A DNA stretch of 64,000 nt from NCBI RefSeq assembly GCF_002933955.1, contig NZ_BEWW01000283.1, positions 62,001 to 126,000 of the forward strand. Reading direction: 5' to 3'. The position numbers and the translations under genes were made by a program. This document shows positions 50,198 through 59,338 of the stretch, piece after piece. This stretch comes from Prevotella sp. MGM2. Its GTDB lineage: Bacteria; Bacteroidota; Bacteroidia; Bacteroidales; Bacteroidaceae. The stretch's first letter is position 1. Every line of letters starts with the position of its first letter. The notes beneath the pieces are model-generated. The model had not been told where the DNA came from and did no database searches. It saw only the letters and a list, made by a program, of their open reading frames with translations.

Positions 50198-51611
50198 AGA
50201 CATATCATTGCCGTTGTCGCTTGCGGTCAAAGTTGAGCTATTCAAACGTGGGTGTTTCGACTTTATAACTTGCAAGGACGGCAAGAGGCACGAAAAGCAG
50301 GGGCAGGCTCTCGCAATCCTCACTGACAACGACCATGTAGAGGTGCTGTATGGTGGAGCCGCCGGCGGCGCGAAATCATGGACGGGTGCCGCATGGTTGC
50401 TCTTTATGTGTCTTGCCTATCCGGGTACGAAATGGTTTATCGGTCGTGAGGAATTAAAGCGTATCAAGCAATCGACATACATAACATTCAAGAAAGTATG
50501 TGCCATGTATGGTTGCACCGAGGAACTTTACAAGTACAACGCACAGGACAACTATATTGAATTTTACAACGGGTCCCGAATAGACCTGTTGGATTTGCAA
50601 TACAAGCCCTCCGACCCGCTGTATGAACGCTTTGGCTCTTTGGAATTTACCGGGGGCTGGATTGAAGAGGGCGGCGAGGTGAATTTTGGTGCATACGACA
50701 CGCTCAAAACCCGTGTGGGCCGACACCTCAATTTGGAGTATGGGATTGTGCGCAAACTCTTTATCACTTGTAACCCCAAAAAGAACTGGATGTATGATAT
50801 ATTCTACAAGCCTTATAAAGCCAATCGTCTTGAGGCGTACCGCTACTATATTGCTTGTCTAGTACAAGAAAATCCATACATAGACCCGGCTTATATTGAG
50901 GGATTGAAAACCACAAGCGATAAAGTCAAGTTTGAGCGACTGTTTAAGGGTAATTGGGATTATGACGATAACCCCAACGCCTTATGCTCTTACGATGACA
51001 TTTGCGCGATATTCGGAAACAATCTCTCTATCCGCACCGGCAAGTTTTATATCACTGGCGATATTGCGCGTTTCGGTGCCGACTATGCGCGTCTTGCCGT
51101 TTGGGATGGCTATCATATAATAGATTTGATGTGCTTTCCTAAAAGCAAGCTCACCGATATTCAGCTATGGATTACAACCAAGCAGCGCAAATATCGAATA
51201 CCCAAGCATAGGTGCATTGTGGATGAGGACGGCGTGGGTGGTGGCGTGGTTGATAATTGCGACATTCAGGGATTTGTCAATGGTGCTTCGCCTTTTGCCG
51301 GCGAGAACTACCGCAACCTACAAACTCAATGTGGCTACAAGCTGGCCGAACACATTAACGCCAATGAGGTAGGCATTGATGAGGAACTTGTGAGCCAATC
51401 CGACCGAGAGGAAATCATAAGAGAGCTTGAACAACTGCAAACGTGGAAAGGGGATAGTGACGGCAAGCTCCAATTAAAGCCCAAAGAGGAAATAAAACTT
51501 GATTTGGGTTGCTCCCCGGACTGGCGCGATATGCTTTTGATGCGTTGCTGGTTTGACTACAACGAAATCGACATACCCGAAAATATAGAACAGATATTAG
51601 GTTTAACGTAA
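50184..51611 (+). CDS. Terminase large subunit (phage B)
   Basis: 475 residues. Walker A YGGAAGGAKSWTGAAW (about 54-69), Walker B FTGGWIEEGGEV, and a nuclease domain with ITGDIARFGADYARLAVWD, VDEDGVGGGVVDN and the final PDWRDMLLMRCWFD. This is a terminase_6-type protein, quite unlike the one at 27928-29511. It packages DNA through the portal encoded next. Confidence 0.88.
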   Translation: MARNKDISLPLSLAVKVELFKRGCFDFITCKDGKRHEKQGQALAILTDNDHVEVLYGGAAGGAKSWTGAAWLLFMCLAYPGTKWFIGREELKRIKQSTYITFKKVCAMYGCTEELYKYNAQDNYIEFYNGSRIDLLDLQYKPSDPLYERFGSLEFTGGWIEEGGEVNFGAYDTLKTRVGRHLNLEYGIVRKLFITCNPKKNWMYDIFYKPYKANRLEAYRYYIACLVQENPYIDPAYIEGLKTTSDKVKFERLFKGNWDYDDNPNALCSYDDICAIFGNNLSIRTGKFYITGDIARFGADYARLAVWDGYHIIDLMCFPKSKLTDIQLWITTKQRKYRIPKHRCIVDEDGVGGGVVDNCDIQGFVNGASPFAGENYRNLQTQCGYKLAEHINANEVGIDEELVSQSDREEIIRELEQLQTWKGDSDGKLQLKPKEEIKLDLGCSPDWRDMLLMRCWFDYNEIDIPENIEQILGLT

Positions 51612-51623
51612 CATCCCGATATT

Positions 51624-53051
51624 ATGAGTTTAATTCAAACAATCACCAACAACATTAAGGCGGCTGTCGGCTACCAACAGAGCTTTGATGAGTTGCTTGC
51701 GTCTAATGACGTAACACGGGCCGTTGCAATGATGACCGCACACTCCGAGAGAGCGATGCGCCACTTGCAAGAGTACGAGATAAGCACTCACAAAGTAATG
51801 GAGCGCAAGGATAGGGCCGTGCTTGATAGCAAGGGTAATTTCCTGCGTTGGAGCAAGCGCAACAAAATTCCTATCCCTTACCAGAAATTCATTAACGAAA
51901 TTGCACTGGTATTTCTCTACGGCCGCCCCGTGAAATGGACGCAACTTTCAGAAAACACCGATTACGCATACAGTTTTTACAAGGAGATTATGCGTGAAAT
52001 CCACTTTGATAGCTGCGTGAGGCAGGCTAAACGTGTCGCCGGTGCCGAGGGTGTGTCGGCTATCCTGTATCACGTTTACCGCGAGGAAGCGACCAATAAG
52101 CCAAAACTCTTGCTTAACGTGTTGAGCAAGAAAAGCGGTGATGACATATACACGATAAAAGACCAATACAAGCGTCTGCGCGCCTTTGGCTGGGGCTACT
52201 ATCTCACCGAGGAGGGAAATCGCACCGTTCACCATATCGACATATACACAGCCGATACTATCTACCGTTGCAAGCAAGGCTCTTTTGGCTGGGAAGTGGA
52301 ACGCCGACCCAATCCAATAGGGAAAATCCCCGTGTTGCTTTTTGAGCAGGAGCCGGAACACTCCGATGTGCAACCGCTTATTGAAAAGGTTGAAAACTCC
52401 GAGAGTGTGGAGGCTGATGTTATCGACCGTTTCGCCAACCCCACAATGGTAGCGACCGCCGAAATACTCAACTCCCTACCCAAGCAAGAGGAAGAGGCGA
52501 AATTGCTTATCCTCAAAAATGGCGGCAATGTGTCTTACCTCACATGGAATGAGGCAAGCGAGAGCAAACGCAACCAATTTGAGCGACTGGATAAGCATAT
52601 TCTTTCCAAGTCGTTCACGCCCAACATTGATTTTGATAACATGAAAAGCCTCGGCAACCTGTCGGCAAAGGCTATCCGCAAAATCATGTTGCTGGCGATA
52701 ATCAAGGCCGAAAAACATAAGGAAAAGCATGATGAGTATATGAACCGCCACGCCTCCCTTATGTGTGCCATAATGGGAAATGTTCTTGACTACACCCACA
52801 AGGCCGAGCATGACGCACTCGACTTAGGGCATGAATTTCAAGAGCCTTTCGGCGATGACGTTAGCGATATGCTGGCTGACATATCCAAACAATTCAATGA
52901 TGGCGCGATGAGCCGTGAAACTTATGTAGAGCTGTCTTACTTAATCAAGGACGTAAAGACCGAGTTGAAACGTATCAAGAAAGAGCAAGCGGAAAATATG
53001 GAGCAGCAAATGGCATTACGGCGCATGGACGCTTTTGAACCCACGGACTAA
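51624..53051 (+). CDS. Portal protein (SPP1 gp6-like)
   Basis: 475 residues. LRWSKRNKIPIPYQKFINEIALVFLYGRPVKW, VFRVAGAEG-like segments and a C-terminal helical region with MNRHASLMCAIMGNVLDYTH, then ETYVELSYLIKDVKTELKRIKKEQ, match SPP1-type portals. It forms the dodecameric vertex ring for DNA entry. Located between terminase and the MuF-like gene, the usual order. Confidence 0.8.
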   Translation: MSLIQTITNNIKAAVGYQQSFDELLASNDVTRAVAMMTAHSERAMRHLQEYEISTHKVMERKDRAVLDSKGNFLRWSKRNKIPIPYQKFINEIALVFLYGRPVKWTQLSENTDYAYSFYKEIMREIHFDSCVRQAKRVAGAEGVSAILYHVYREEATNKPKLLLNVLSKKSGDDIYTIKDQYKRLRAFGWGYYLTEEGNRTVHHIDIYTADTIYRCKQGSFGWEVERRPNPIGKIPVLLFEQEPEHSDVQPLIEKVENSESVEADVIDRFANPTMVATAEILNSLPKQEEEAKLLILKNGGNVSYLTWNEASESKRNQFERLDKHILSKSFTPNIDFDNMKSLGNLSAKAIRKIMLLAIIKAEKHKEKHDEYMNRHASLMCAIMGNVLDYTHKAEHDALDLGHEFQEPFGDDVSDMLADISKQFNDGAMSRETYVELSYLIKDVKTELKRIKKEQAENMEQQMALRRMDAFEPTD

Positions 53052-53431
53052 TGGACTACACAACAAAATTCAATCCGGGCGATGAGGTTTGGACTATGAG
53101 CCAAAACAAGCCCCACAAATTCCAAGTGGCAAGTGTGGAAATCACGCTTACTGCCCCTAACTCTCCGATGCGAGGACGCACCACCGAGGTGCTTGTTGAG
53201 CTTATCAACACGGCCCCGCGAAACAATCCCCAACGTCTAACCTTTGACGCGAGGGGTTGCTTTGCAACCAAGCAAACGGAGCGACCAGCCTACACCTGTA
53301 AGGACTGCAAACACTCGACCGACTGGCACAACAAAGGAGCAGACGGCAACATGATATTTTGCCGGTGCCAATTCCAAAAGTGGTGTAAATTCCTCAAATA
53401 CGATTATTGCGACCATTTCCAAAAGCGATGA
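53051..53431 (+). CDS. Cys-rich small protein
   Basis: 126 residues. The N-terminal half is a beta-rich SH3-like domain (FNPGDEVWTMSQNKPHKFQVASVEI). The second half has a Cys-rich zinc-binding pattern (CKDCKHS ... FCRCQFQKWCKFLKYDYCDHF). It shares one base with the portal gene. Unknown role within the head cluster. Confidence 0.5.
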   Translation: MDYTTKFNPGDEVWTMSQNKPHKFQVASVEITLTAPNSPMRGRTTEVLVELINTAPRNNPQRLTFDARGCFATKQTERPAYTCKDCKHSTDWHNKGADGNMIFCRCQFQKWCKFLKYDYCDHFQKR

Positions 53432-53709
53432 GCGAGAAAGCAAGAAATACGAAATTCATTAAACGTGTCTGGCTCAACGAGCCAGATTCGCCCTCAAGCG
53501 GGAGTGTCGTTGCTTATGACGGTGATGTAATTGACTACGACAACCAACCGTATCAATCCACCTTTTTGCGCGTGTCTGACTGCCACGTTTCTGCCAACAT
53601 ACACAAGGCGGTCTATGACAGCGACAAAGAATTTATCGCCAAAATGAAGCGAATACGCGATGTTATCGATGAGTTTATAACCCACTTGGAAAACGAATAT
53701 AACGACTAA
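53428..53709 (+). CDS. Small hypothetical protein
   Basis: 93 residues from the overlapping ATGA at 53428. FLRVSDCHVSANIHKAVYD is followed by a helical end. The gene is coupled to both neighbours by overlaps. No family recognised. Confidence 0.45.
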   Translation: MSEKARNTKFIKRVWLNEPDSPSSGSVVAYDGDVIDYDNQPYQSTFLRVSDCHVSANIHKAVYDSDKEFIAKMKRIRDVIDEFITHLENEYND

Positions 53710-56039
53710 TGGCAAAGCGGAAATACATAGATTACAAAAAGCTCAACTCCGAGTTATTCAAGCGTACCGAGGGCTACGCCGCCAACGTGGCGGCTGTCTA
53801 TCGGTCTGCGCTCTCTGAAATAATTAACTTGGTAAAAGGCACGGAGCTTGAGGCGGGCAAACCTTTCTCTTTCTCCGAGTATGGCTATTCCGATGAGGTT
53901 ACGCCAATATTGCGCACTATGTATTCTCGCGTTTATCAGATAATCCGTACCGGGGTAGAAAAAGAGTGGCTAAACGCCAACGAGCATAACGATGGACTTG
54001 TCAAGGCTGTATTTGGCGAACACTCAATAGAGGATAACCACTTTGCCCGATTCTTTCAACGCAACATGGACGCAATGAAAGCGTTTTTTGCGCGTAAGAC
54101 CGGCACGGGGCTTAATCTCTCTCAAAAGGTATGGAAATACACGGGGGTTTTCAAAGATGAGTTAGAGGACGCTTTGGATTTGGCTATTGGCGAGGGAACT
54201 CCGGCTAATAGACTTGCCACTCAAATTCAAAAGTATCTCAATGACCCCGACCGCTTTTATAGGCGTTTCCGTGTCAAAATCGGCGAGAACGAGGATGGCA
54301 CGCCCAAGTATGGGCGCGTGTGGAAAAGGCGCGTCTATGACGCTGAAAGCGGGTCCTACAAATGGGTTGATGATGACCCCCGCAAGTACCACCCCGGACG
54401 TGGCGTATATCGTAGCTCTTACAGGAACGCGCAAAGGCTGGCGCGTACTGAAACAAATATCGCATATCGCACTGCCGACTACGAGCGTTGGCAGCAAATG
54501 CCTTTCGTTATCGGCATTGAAATCAAGTTGAGCAACAACCACCCGGAGCCTGATATTTGCGATGACCTCAAAGGCATATACCCCAAAACATTCAAGTGGA
54601 GTGGCTGGCACCCTAATTGTCGTTGTTACCAAGAGCCGGTATTGGCAAGCCCTAACGAGCTTGATAAAATGTTGGATAATATTCTGGACGGGAAAGACCC
54701 GGCCGGCGTTGATTGTGCCAACGAGGTAACGGCCGAGCCGCCGACATTCAAGGCGTGGGTTAAGGACAATGAGGAACGTATCGACAAAGCGACCGCCGCC
54801 GGAACTCTGCCCTACTTTATTAAGGACAACCAAAAGGCGGTTAACAAGATTCTCCACGGACTGACCCCGGAACAGCAGGCGGCCCGGTCTATGGGTGATT
54901 TGCTTGATGACCCTATGGGTTTGTTGGCTCAACATGGACTTGAAAGCCTCAAGCAACTTTACGCCGCCGTTCAATCCAAGCTGGGGCAGATGTTGACCGG
55001 CTCACTTGAACACCAAGCAGACACCCTCAAGTTTGAAATTGACTGGGTAACTAACCACAAGAAATATCCGACTTGGGAGGGAGCAGCCAACGCATACAAA
55101 AAAGCTCTACGCAATGTTGAGCTACAAATGCGCCGTGAGCGTATGGCCGCCGACATTCAAGGCGTGGAGGCTTTTGTCGCGTCTAACAATGTGGATAAGG
55201 TCAATGCACTCTTTCCACAACTCAAAGCGGCTTATGACGCTGGCGATGTTGACACGGCCCTTAAATTGTTGGGCGAGGCTCAAAAGGCTATTGAGGAATA
55301 CAAGAACGAGCTTTTAAGGCAAGGGCTTAACAGTACGACCAAATTAGAGAAATATTGCGACAAGCACCGCACCTTTGAAAGCAAGGTCAAAAGTGATAAA
55401 ACCTTTGTGCCTTTCCAAGATAGGATGACAGCCGATTGCGCCCCGGCATGGCAGGCTGGTACAACTGAGGCAAGGCAAGCAGTAAGTAGTTATACCAACG
55501 GCACCTATGACACAATCAATCGCTCTTATTGGCGTGATAAACGCGCACACACGGACGGTACGCTTATGGATAGTATTCTTGACGGTTGCACTCTATCAAA
55601 GGACACTGTTCTAAGGCGAGGTTGCGACATGGCAGAAATGGGGTCTATCTTTGGCGATGACTTTTTGCGTATGGTACGGGCCGGCGATATTGACGGCCTA
55701 AATGCAGTCGCTGGCTGCCGAGGTATCAACGAGGGCTTTATATCAACCTCTTTCGATATGAACGGTGGCTTTTGGAAAAGCGTTGATTTGCGCATATACG
55801 CTCCCAAAGGCACACAAGCCTTATATGCAAAGCCTATCTCCGGCTTTGGTGATAGGTACGGCGCAGGCTGGGACGGGTCCACGGCAAGCCGGACACTCGC
55901 CAAAGGTAGAGAGAACGAGGTTATTGTGCATCGTGGTTATGAGTATCGTTTTATCAAGGCTGAGGCTGGCGGAAAAAAAGGCAGCTCAATAACTATCTAT
56001 GTTGAGTTACTGAGCCGCGATAAGAGATTGGTTAAGTGA
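53709..56039 (+). CDS. MuF-like minor head protein fused to ADP-ribosyltransferase
   Basis: 776 residues. The MuF/SPP1 gp7 motif ARTETNIAYRTADYERWQQM lies near 245-265 and ends with KWSGWHPNCRC. A long helical middle follows. The C-terminal 200 residues match ADP-ribosyltransferase exoenzymes of the R-S-E class: DTVLRRGCD (Arg 636/637), FISTSFD (Ser679-Thr-Ser681) and GRENEVIVHRG (Glu735-x-Glu737), all in order and intact. ExE enzymes of this class modify arginine. Carried inside the capsid, the toxin domain could be injected with the DNA to modify a host protein. No target can be named. Confidence 0.82.
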   Translation: MAKRKYIDYKKLNSELFKRTEGYAANVAAVYRSALSEIINLVKGTELEAGKPFSFSEYGYSDEVTPILRTMYSRVYQIIRTGVEKEWLNANEHNDGLVKAVFGEHSIEDNHFARFFQRNMDAMKAFFARKTGTGLNLSQKVWKYTGVFKDELEDALDLAIGEGTPANRLATQIQKYLNDPDRFYRRFRVKIGENEDGTPKYGRVWKRRVYDAESGSYKWVDDDPRKYHPGRGVYRSSYRNAQRLARTETNIAYRTADYERWQQMPFVIGIEIKLSNNHPEPDICDDLKGIYPKTFKWSGWHPNCRCYQEPVLASPNELDKMLDNILDGKDPAGVDCANEVTAEPPTFKAWVKDNEERIDKATAAGTLPYFIKDNQKAVNKILHGLTPEQQAARSMGDLLDDPMGLLAQHGLESLKQLYAAVQSKLGQMLTGSLEHQADTLKFEIDWVTNHKKYPTWEGAANAYKKALRNVELQMRRERMAADIQGVEAFVASNNVDKVNALFPQLKAAYDAGDVDTALKLLGEAQKAIEEYKNELLRQGLNSTTKLEKYCDKHRTFESKVKSDKTFVPFQDRMTADCAPAWQAGTTEARQAVSSYTNGTYDTINRSYWRDKRAHTDGTLMDSILDGCTLSKDTVLRRGCDMAEMGSIFGDDFLRMVRAGDIDGLNAVAGCRGINEGFISTSFDMNGGFWKSVDLRIYAPKGTQALYAKPISGFGDRYGAGWDGSTASRTLAKGRENEVIVHRGYEYRFIKAEAGGKKGSSITIYVELLSRDKRLVK

Positions 56040-56045
56040 TAGGAC

Positions 56046-56366
56046 TTAGAGCGCGAAATACATTGCTTGAAAATCTATATCATCACGCTTAATCTTTTGG
56101 AGTTTGTCGAAGATAGCGAGCTTATAAACCTCTTCCGCTTTCTCCGCTTTGTTGGCAAGCTCTTTGGGGCGTGTGCGTTTCCATGTATCATACCACCACT
56201 CAAAGCCTCGTACAACGGAATACTCCGCATCCCATATCTGGAATTTGAGATATTCATTAGCCCATTCGGACGGCTTTACACTGTCTGGGTCGTAGGGGTT
56301 TTTATCTCCCCCTTTGTAGAGCTTGCAAAGGCTCTTTACCATTTCAATTATGTTGCTCTGCGCCAT
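56046..56366 (-). CDS. Hypothetical protein (leftward accessory block)
   Basis: 106 residues, soluble and helical (WANEYLKFQIWDAEYSVVRGFEWWYDTWKRTRP). It ends seven bases from the end of the MuF-ART gene, convergent, and lies downstream of the ADP-ribosylglycohydrolase gene. No family recognised. Confidence 0.5.
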   Translation of the reverse strand: MAQSNIIEMVKSLCKLYKGGDKNPYDPDSVKPSEWANEYLKFQIWDAEYSVVRGFEWWYDTWKRTRPKELANKAEKAEEVYKLAIFDKLQKIKRDDIDFQAMYFAL

Positions 56367-56384
56367 ATTGTTTTGGGGATTGGA

Positions 56385-57140
56385 TTATATTCCAGTATAG
56401 ATAAGATGGATTACACTTTGCATTGATTTGGGTAGATAGCTCATAGCCTTTTCTCCAAAAAGCCACGGAACGCCCCACCGAGCCTCTGCGATTGAGCCGA
56501 CAATGGCCGCTATCGTGTCGCTATCGCCACCCCAAGCCACGGCATTTCTTATAGCGTCCTCAAAAGATTCTGCCATACATACCATGTAGAGAGCGAGTGT
56601 AACGGTACCCATACACGTTTCATCAAACTTACCTCTTTGGAGATTGTCGAGTGAAAAGTTGGGGTAGTAGTCGTGTAGAATGTTTGATAGGTCAACATTC
56701 GTGCCACCATTACGCAAAATCCATATAGCGTGAGCCACGGCCTTAGCTCCCTTAATGCCCTCCGGGTGATTGTGTGTCGGCAATGCAGTCTTTTCAGCCT
56801 CCGCCAACACATCATCGAGATTGTCAAAAGCCCACGCCACCGGGCTAACTCTCATTGCTGACCCATTGCCAAAGCTATTATATGGCTGGGGATTGTTTGA
56901 GTGAATCCATTGTGCAAAGCGGCCGCCATAGCCGCCCATAGGATTAGGGTATGAACGACAACAACGCAATAGGCTCTCTTGATAGCTACACTTGCGCAAT
57001 ATCGCGTCCGCAATAGCTACGGTGCATATTGTATCATCTGTAAAGCTACAATCTTTGTGGAATAGCTCAAAATCGCTCCTATGCGTATTGTTGAACTCAA
57101 AGCGTGAGCCAACTATATCTCCTATTATTGCGCCTAACAT
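56385..57140 (-). CDS. ADP-ribosylglycohydrolase (DraG/ARH-like)
   Basis: 251 residues from ATG 57140. Family signatures: MLGAIIGDIVGSRFEF, SFTDDTICTVAIADAIL with the metal-binding TDDT, then YNSFGNGSAMRVSPVAW and the C-terminal VAWGGDSDTIAAIVGSIAEA with the second DSDT site. Both metal sites look intact. It removes ADP-ribose from arginine or related substrates. It lies 360 bases from the end of the ADP-ribosyltransferase gene, on the opposite strand, so it may counteract that toxin. Confidence 0.88.
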   Translation of the reverse strand: MLGAIIGDIVGSRFEFNNTHRSDFELFHKDCSFTDDTICTVAIADAILRKCSYQESLLRCCRSYPNPMGGYGGRFAQWIHSNNPQPYNSFGNGSAMRVSPVAWAFDNLDDVLAEAEKTALPTHNHPEGIKGAKAVAHAIWILRNGGTNVDLSNILHDYYPNFSLDNLQRGKFDETCMGTVTLALYMVCMAESFEDAIRNAVAWGGDSDTIAAIVGSIAEARWGVPWLFGEKAMSYLPKSMQSVIHLIYTGI

Positions 57141-57249
57141 AATTATTTCTTTTTGGAGTTTGTGGGGTAATTGCTCATCGCGCATATTGCGCAATTTCTA
57201 AAAACATGGCTGGCATATATGCAAGGCCGTTGTGTGTAAGGGCAATTCA

Positions 57250-57495
57250 TCAGTCGCTTCCTTTCTTACCTCTATTTGTGGTTTTGCTTACTAACTCTCT
57301 TTTTCGGATTGTGGCTAACGGGCCGTGGTAGGTGTTTGTCGAGCAAAACTTATTCCAGAGCGTTGTAAGACTTATGCCGACAATCTCAATAGGCAGTGTG
57401 TCGTAGATAGCGGCCGCACTCCCGAAATAGTAGTTGCGCCGGCCTTTGTATGGCTCTTTCAGCTCAACGTGGATTACTTTGCGTGTCTGGCTCAT
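57250..57495 (-). CDS. Small hypothetical protein
   Basis: 81 residues: KVIHVELKEPYKGRRNYYFGSAAAIYDTLP, then IVGISLTTLWNKF. The pattern is like small phage proteins whose sequence describes a name-free helix-turn-helix insertion, but no confident family. It overlaps the upstream gene by 32 bases. Confidence 0.45.
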   Translation of the reverse strand: MSQTRKVIHVELKEPYKGRRNYYFGSAAAIYDTLPIEIVGISLTTLWNKFCSTNTYHGPLATIRKRELVSKTTNRGKKGSD

Positions 57496-57673
57496 GCTTA
57501 AATGGTTTTATTGAATACTCGGTGGTATAACCGCCAGTTTCATTTTTATATACACGATTATAGTAAGTGGGTATTCTTACCATAAGAACGCCATTCACTT
57601 TGACTACACGCCACTGATATTTTAGGCGGCTATCGTGAAATATCACTCTATGTTCTTTCTTGGGTCTATCCAT
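57464..57673 (-). CDS. Small hypothetical protein
   Basis: 69 residues, basic and strand-rich (EHRVIFHDSRLKYQWRVVKV). Part of the leftward accessory operon. No family recognised. Confidence 0.45.
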   Translation of the reverse strand: MDRPKKEHRVIFHDSRLKYQWRVVKVNGVLMVRIPTYYNRVYKNETGGYTTEYSIKPFKHEPDTQSNPR

Positions 57674-57739
57674 TTTGTCTTGCTTGTGTTCTATAAACGC
57701 AAAATTACGAATTATATTTAATATAACAAACTTTTGGGG

Positions 57740-57901
57740 CTATTTTCTTTTATTAGCCTCGTTATCTTGTGAGCTTAACAAGGCTTTGAGCCGCTTGTTT
57801 TCCTCTCTAAGCCTTTTATTCTCTCGTTGGAGCTTATCTATTTGCTCCGGGTATGATAACGGTGCATTGCAAGTGCATTGTGATATATCGCCACTTTCCA
57901 T
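57740..57901 (-). CDS. Short coiled-coil protein
   Basis: 53 residues, ATG at 57901. The Cys-containing start MESGDISQCTCNAPLSYPEQ is followed by a leucine-zipper-like coil (IDKLQRENKRLREENKRLKA). Codon use is normal and it fits the operon spacing. A dimeric small regulator is possible. Confidence 0.5.
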   Translation of the reverse strand: MESGDISQCTCNAPLSYPEQIDKLQRENKRLREENKRLKALLSSQDNEANKRK

Positions 57902-57931
57902 GCGCCAGAAACGCCCGATTGTAAGTTTAAT

Positions 57932-58423
57932 TCAACTTTTCTTATCATTTTTGAGTAATTCTGGATTGTCGTATATGTTGCCTAACACCTCTATACTATC
58001 GCATACCAAATCAAAATCCATAAGCGGGATAGTCAGATAAGGCGTTTCTTTTAGAGATTCCATTAGTGGATATTCCGCTTTATAGAGCCTTATGCCATAG
58101 CAAGCCAATTCCGACATATAAACTACTACGCCCTCGCAGAAACAATCTTGGTCGGGTACGACACCACCATTGCATATATCATCATACTTATAGTCAATGG
58201 AGATATAATCACCCTCGTATAGCTCTTTATCGTGCTGGTCGTATAACCCGATAAACTGACCTTGTGTATTGGCATCCACGGGACCGGCAAAGCCGTGTTC
58301 ATGGTCGCAGATACATAGTTGTAACCCTTTGGCTGTGCTGACCGGATATAGATAACCATAAGCCCAATTATCGGCCTTGTTATTATTTAAGCATTTTGCC
58401 CTGTTCTTGATTGTTCTATTCAT
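57932..58423 (-). CDS. YopX-family protein
   Basis: 163 residues. GQFIGLYDQHDKELYEGDYISIDY and ACYGIRLYKA...EVLGNIYDNPELL are the YopX domain pattern (phage proteins of unknown function). The final GNIYDNPELL is diagnostic of that family. The gene is located in the accessory block with DUF551 and other small proteins, a common phage cargo set. Confidence 0.75.
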   Translation of the reverse strand: MNRTIKNRAKCLNNNKADNWAYGYLYPVSTAKGLQLCICDHEHGFAGPVDANTQGQFIGLYDQHDKELYEGDYISIDYKYDDICNGGVVPDQDCFCEGVVVYMSELACYGIRLYKAEYPLMESLKETPYLTIPLMDFDLVCDSIEVLGNIYDNPELLKNDKKS

Positions 58424-58649
58424 GGTCGTTGGGGAGTTGTGGCAGGGGCTGCCAGTGGGTAACTCGTGAGGCTGTGTTCTGTGCGCTCCAATACCATACG
58501 CCGCTTTGCGCCTGTCCTAAGAGCTTTGCTATCCTTATCATGGAGCGACCGGCACCACTCTCTACGATAAGGACGCGAGTTTTGAGTGGCGGGAGTGCCT
58601 CGCTTGTGCTTATCCAGCCGTTGCAGTTTTTGTTGTCGGTCTTGCTCAT
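58416..58649 (-). CDS. DUF551-like protein
   Basis: 77 residues. WISTSEALPPLKTRVLIVESG at the start and VTHWQPLPQLP at the end are the DUF551 pattern, common in phage accessory regions; function unknown. Overlaps both neighbours by a few bases. Confidence 0.7.
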   Translation of the reverse strand: MSKTDNKNCNGWISTSEALPPLKTRVLIVESGAGRSMIRIAKLLGQAQSGVWYWSAQNTASRVTHWQPLPQLPNDHE

Positions 58650-58780
58650 TTTGGATTCCGTTTATAGTTATCACATTGGTATCGGCCGCGAGTGAAATAC
58701 TTGTCGAGCATGGAGCAATACAAGGTTGCTCCATATATGCGGCAGTGCTGACAGTTTCGGCAAAGGGGGATTTTAGCCAT
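58646..58780 (-). CDS. Small Cys-rich protein
   Basis: 44 residues, start 58780. Cys pattern CRNCQHCRIYGATLYC...YQCDNY resembles a small zinc ribbon. It is coupled to the DUF551 gene by ATGA and overlaps the next Cys-rich gene by eight bases; the two look like diverged copies. Confidence 0.5.
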   Translation of the reverse strand: MAKIPLCRNCQHCRIYGATLYCSMLDKYFTRGRYQCDNYKRNPK

Positions 58781-58919
58781 TGTTCTTTTCGGATTTTAAG
58801 TAGCGTTCACACTTATATTTGTTGTTTTGTTGCGTCCAGCACCGATAGGAACAAAAGTAGGAGCTACCATATCGGGACCCGTGGCGGCACGAGGCGCATA
58901 GGGATTTACTTGTTGCCAT
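58773..58919 (-). CDS. Small Cys-rich protein (paralogue)
   Basis: 48 residues from ATG 58919. CASCRHGSRYGSSYFCSYRC...YKCERYLKS shares the C-x2-C, C, C-x2-Y layout of the preceding protein. Probably a zinc-binding duplicate. Function unknown. Confidence 0.5.
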   Translation of the reverse strand: MATSKSLCASCRHGSRYGSSYFCSYRCWTQQNNKYKCERYLKSEKNNG

Positions 58920-59328
58920 TGCCAGCCTCCTTTCTTGCCTTGTGAACGCCTTGCACATAGCCTCGCTCAACTCGGCGTATGTCGTTATACTTTGCTTGCG
59001 CCGGCGTTTCTATCACTCTTGCTGGAGTGTCTAAGAAACGAATATCGCGGCCCGTGCGCTGTGCTTCCTCGGTCAGCACTTTGCGGATTGCATCTTTGAG
59101 TATTCCCATAGTTGTTGGTTGTTTGTTTATTTCGGAATTTGGTACGCTGGCAAGATTGAGAAGAAATCCCATCTTAAAGTGTATATTGAGCGCGTCAAAG
59201 CCACAACGATTGATTATGTTTATGATTGTTTCAAATGCGCTGGTGCTTGCTGGGTTATACTTGGCTATAACCGGTGCAAAGTCCATTCTTGCTTTGGGCG
59301 ATAACGCCATAAATTCGGATATTTCCAT
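58906..59328 (-). CDS. Hypothetical protein
   Basis: 140 residues from ATG 59328 (59373 would overlap the upstream gene). MEISEFMALSPKARMDFAP, then GILKDAIRKVLTEEAQRTGRD, is helical throughout. No recognised family. Confidence 0.5.
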   Translation of the reverse strand: MEISEFMALSPKARMDFAPVIAKYNPASTSAFETIINIINRCGFDALNIHFKMGFLLNLASVPNSEINKQPTTMGILKDAIRKVLTEEAQRTGRDIRFLDTPARVIETPAQAKYNDIRRVERGYVQGVHKARKEAGNGNK

Positions 59329-59338
59329 GCTCGGTGAG

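Noticed and set aside
54162..54974. Minus-strand open frame of 270 codons inside the MuF-ART gene
   Set aside because: Antisense shadow of the head protein frame, whose motifs are intact over this stretch.
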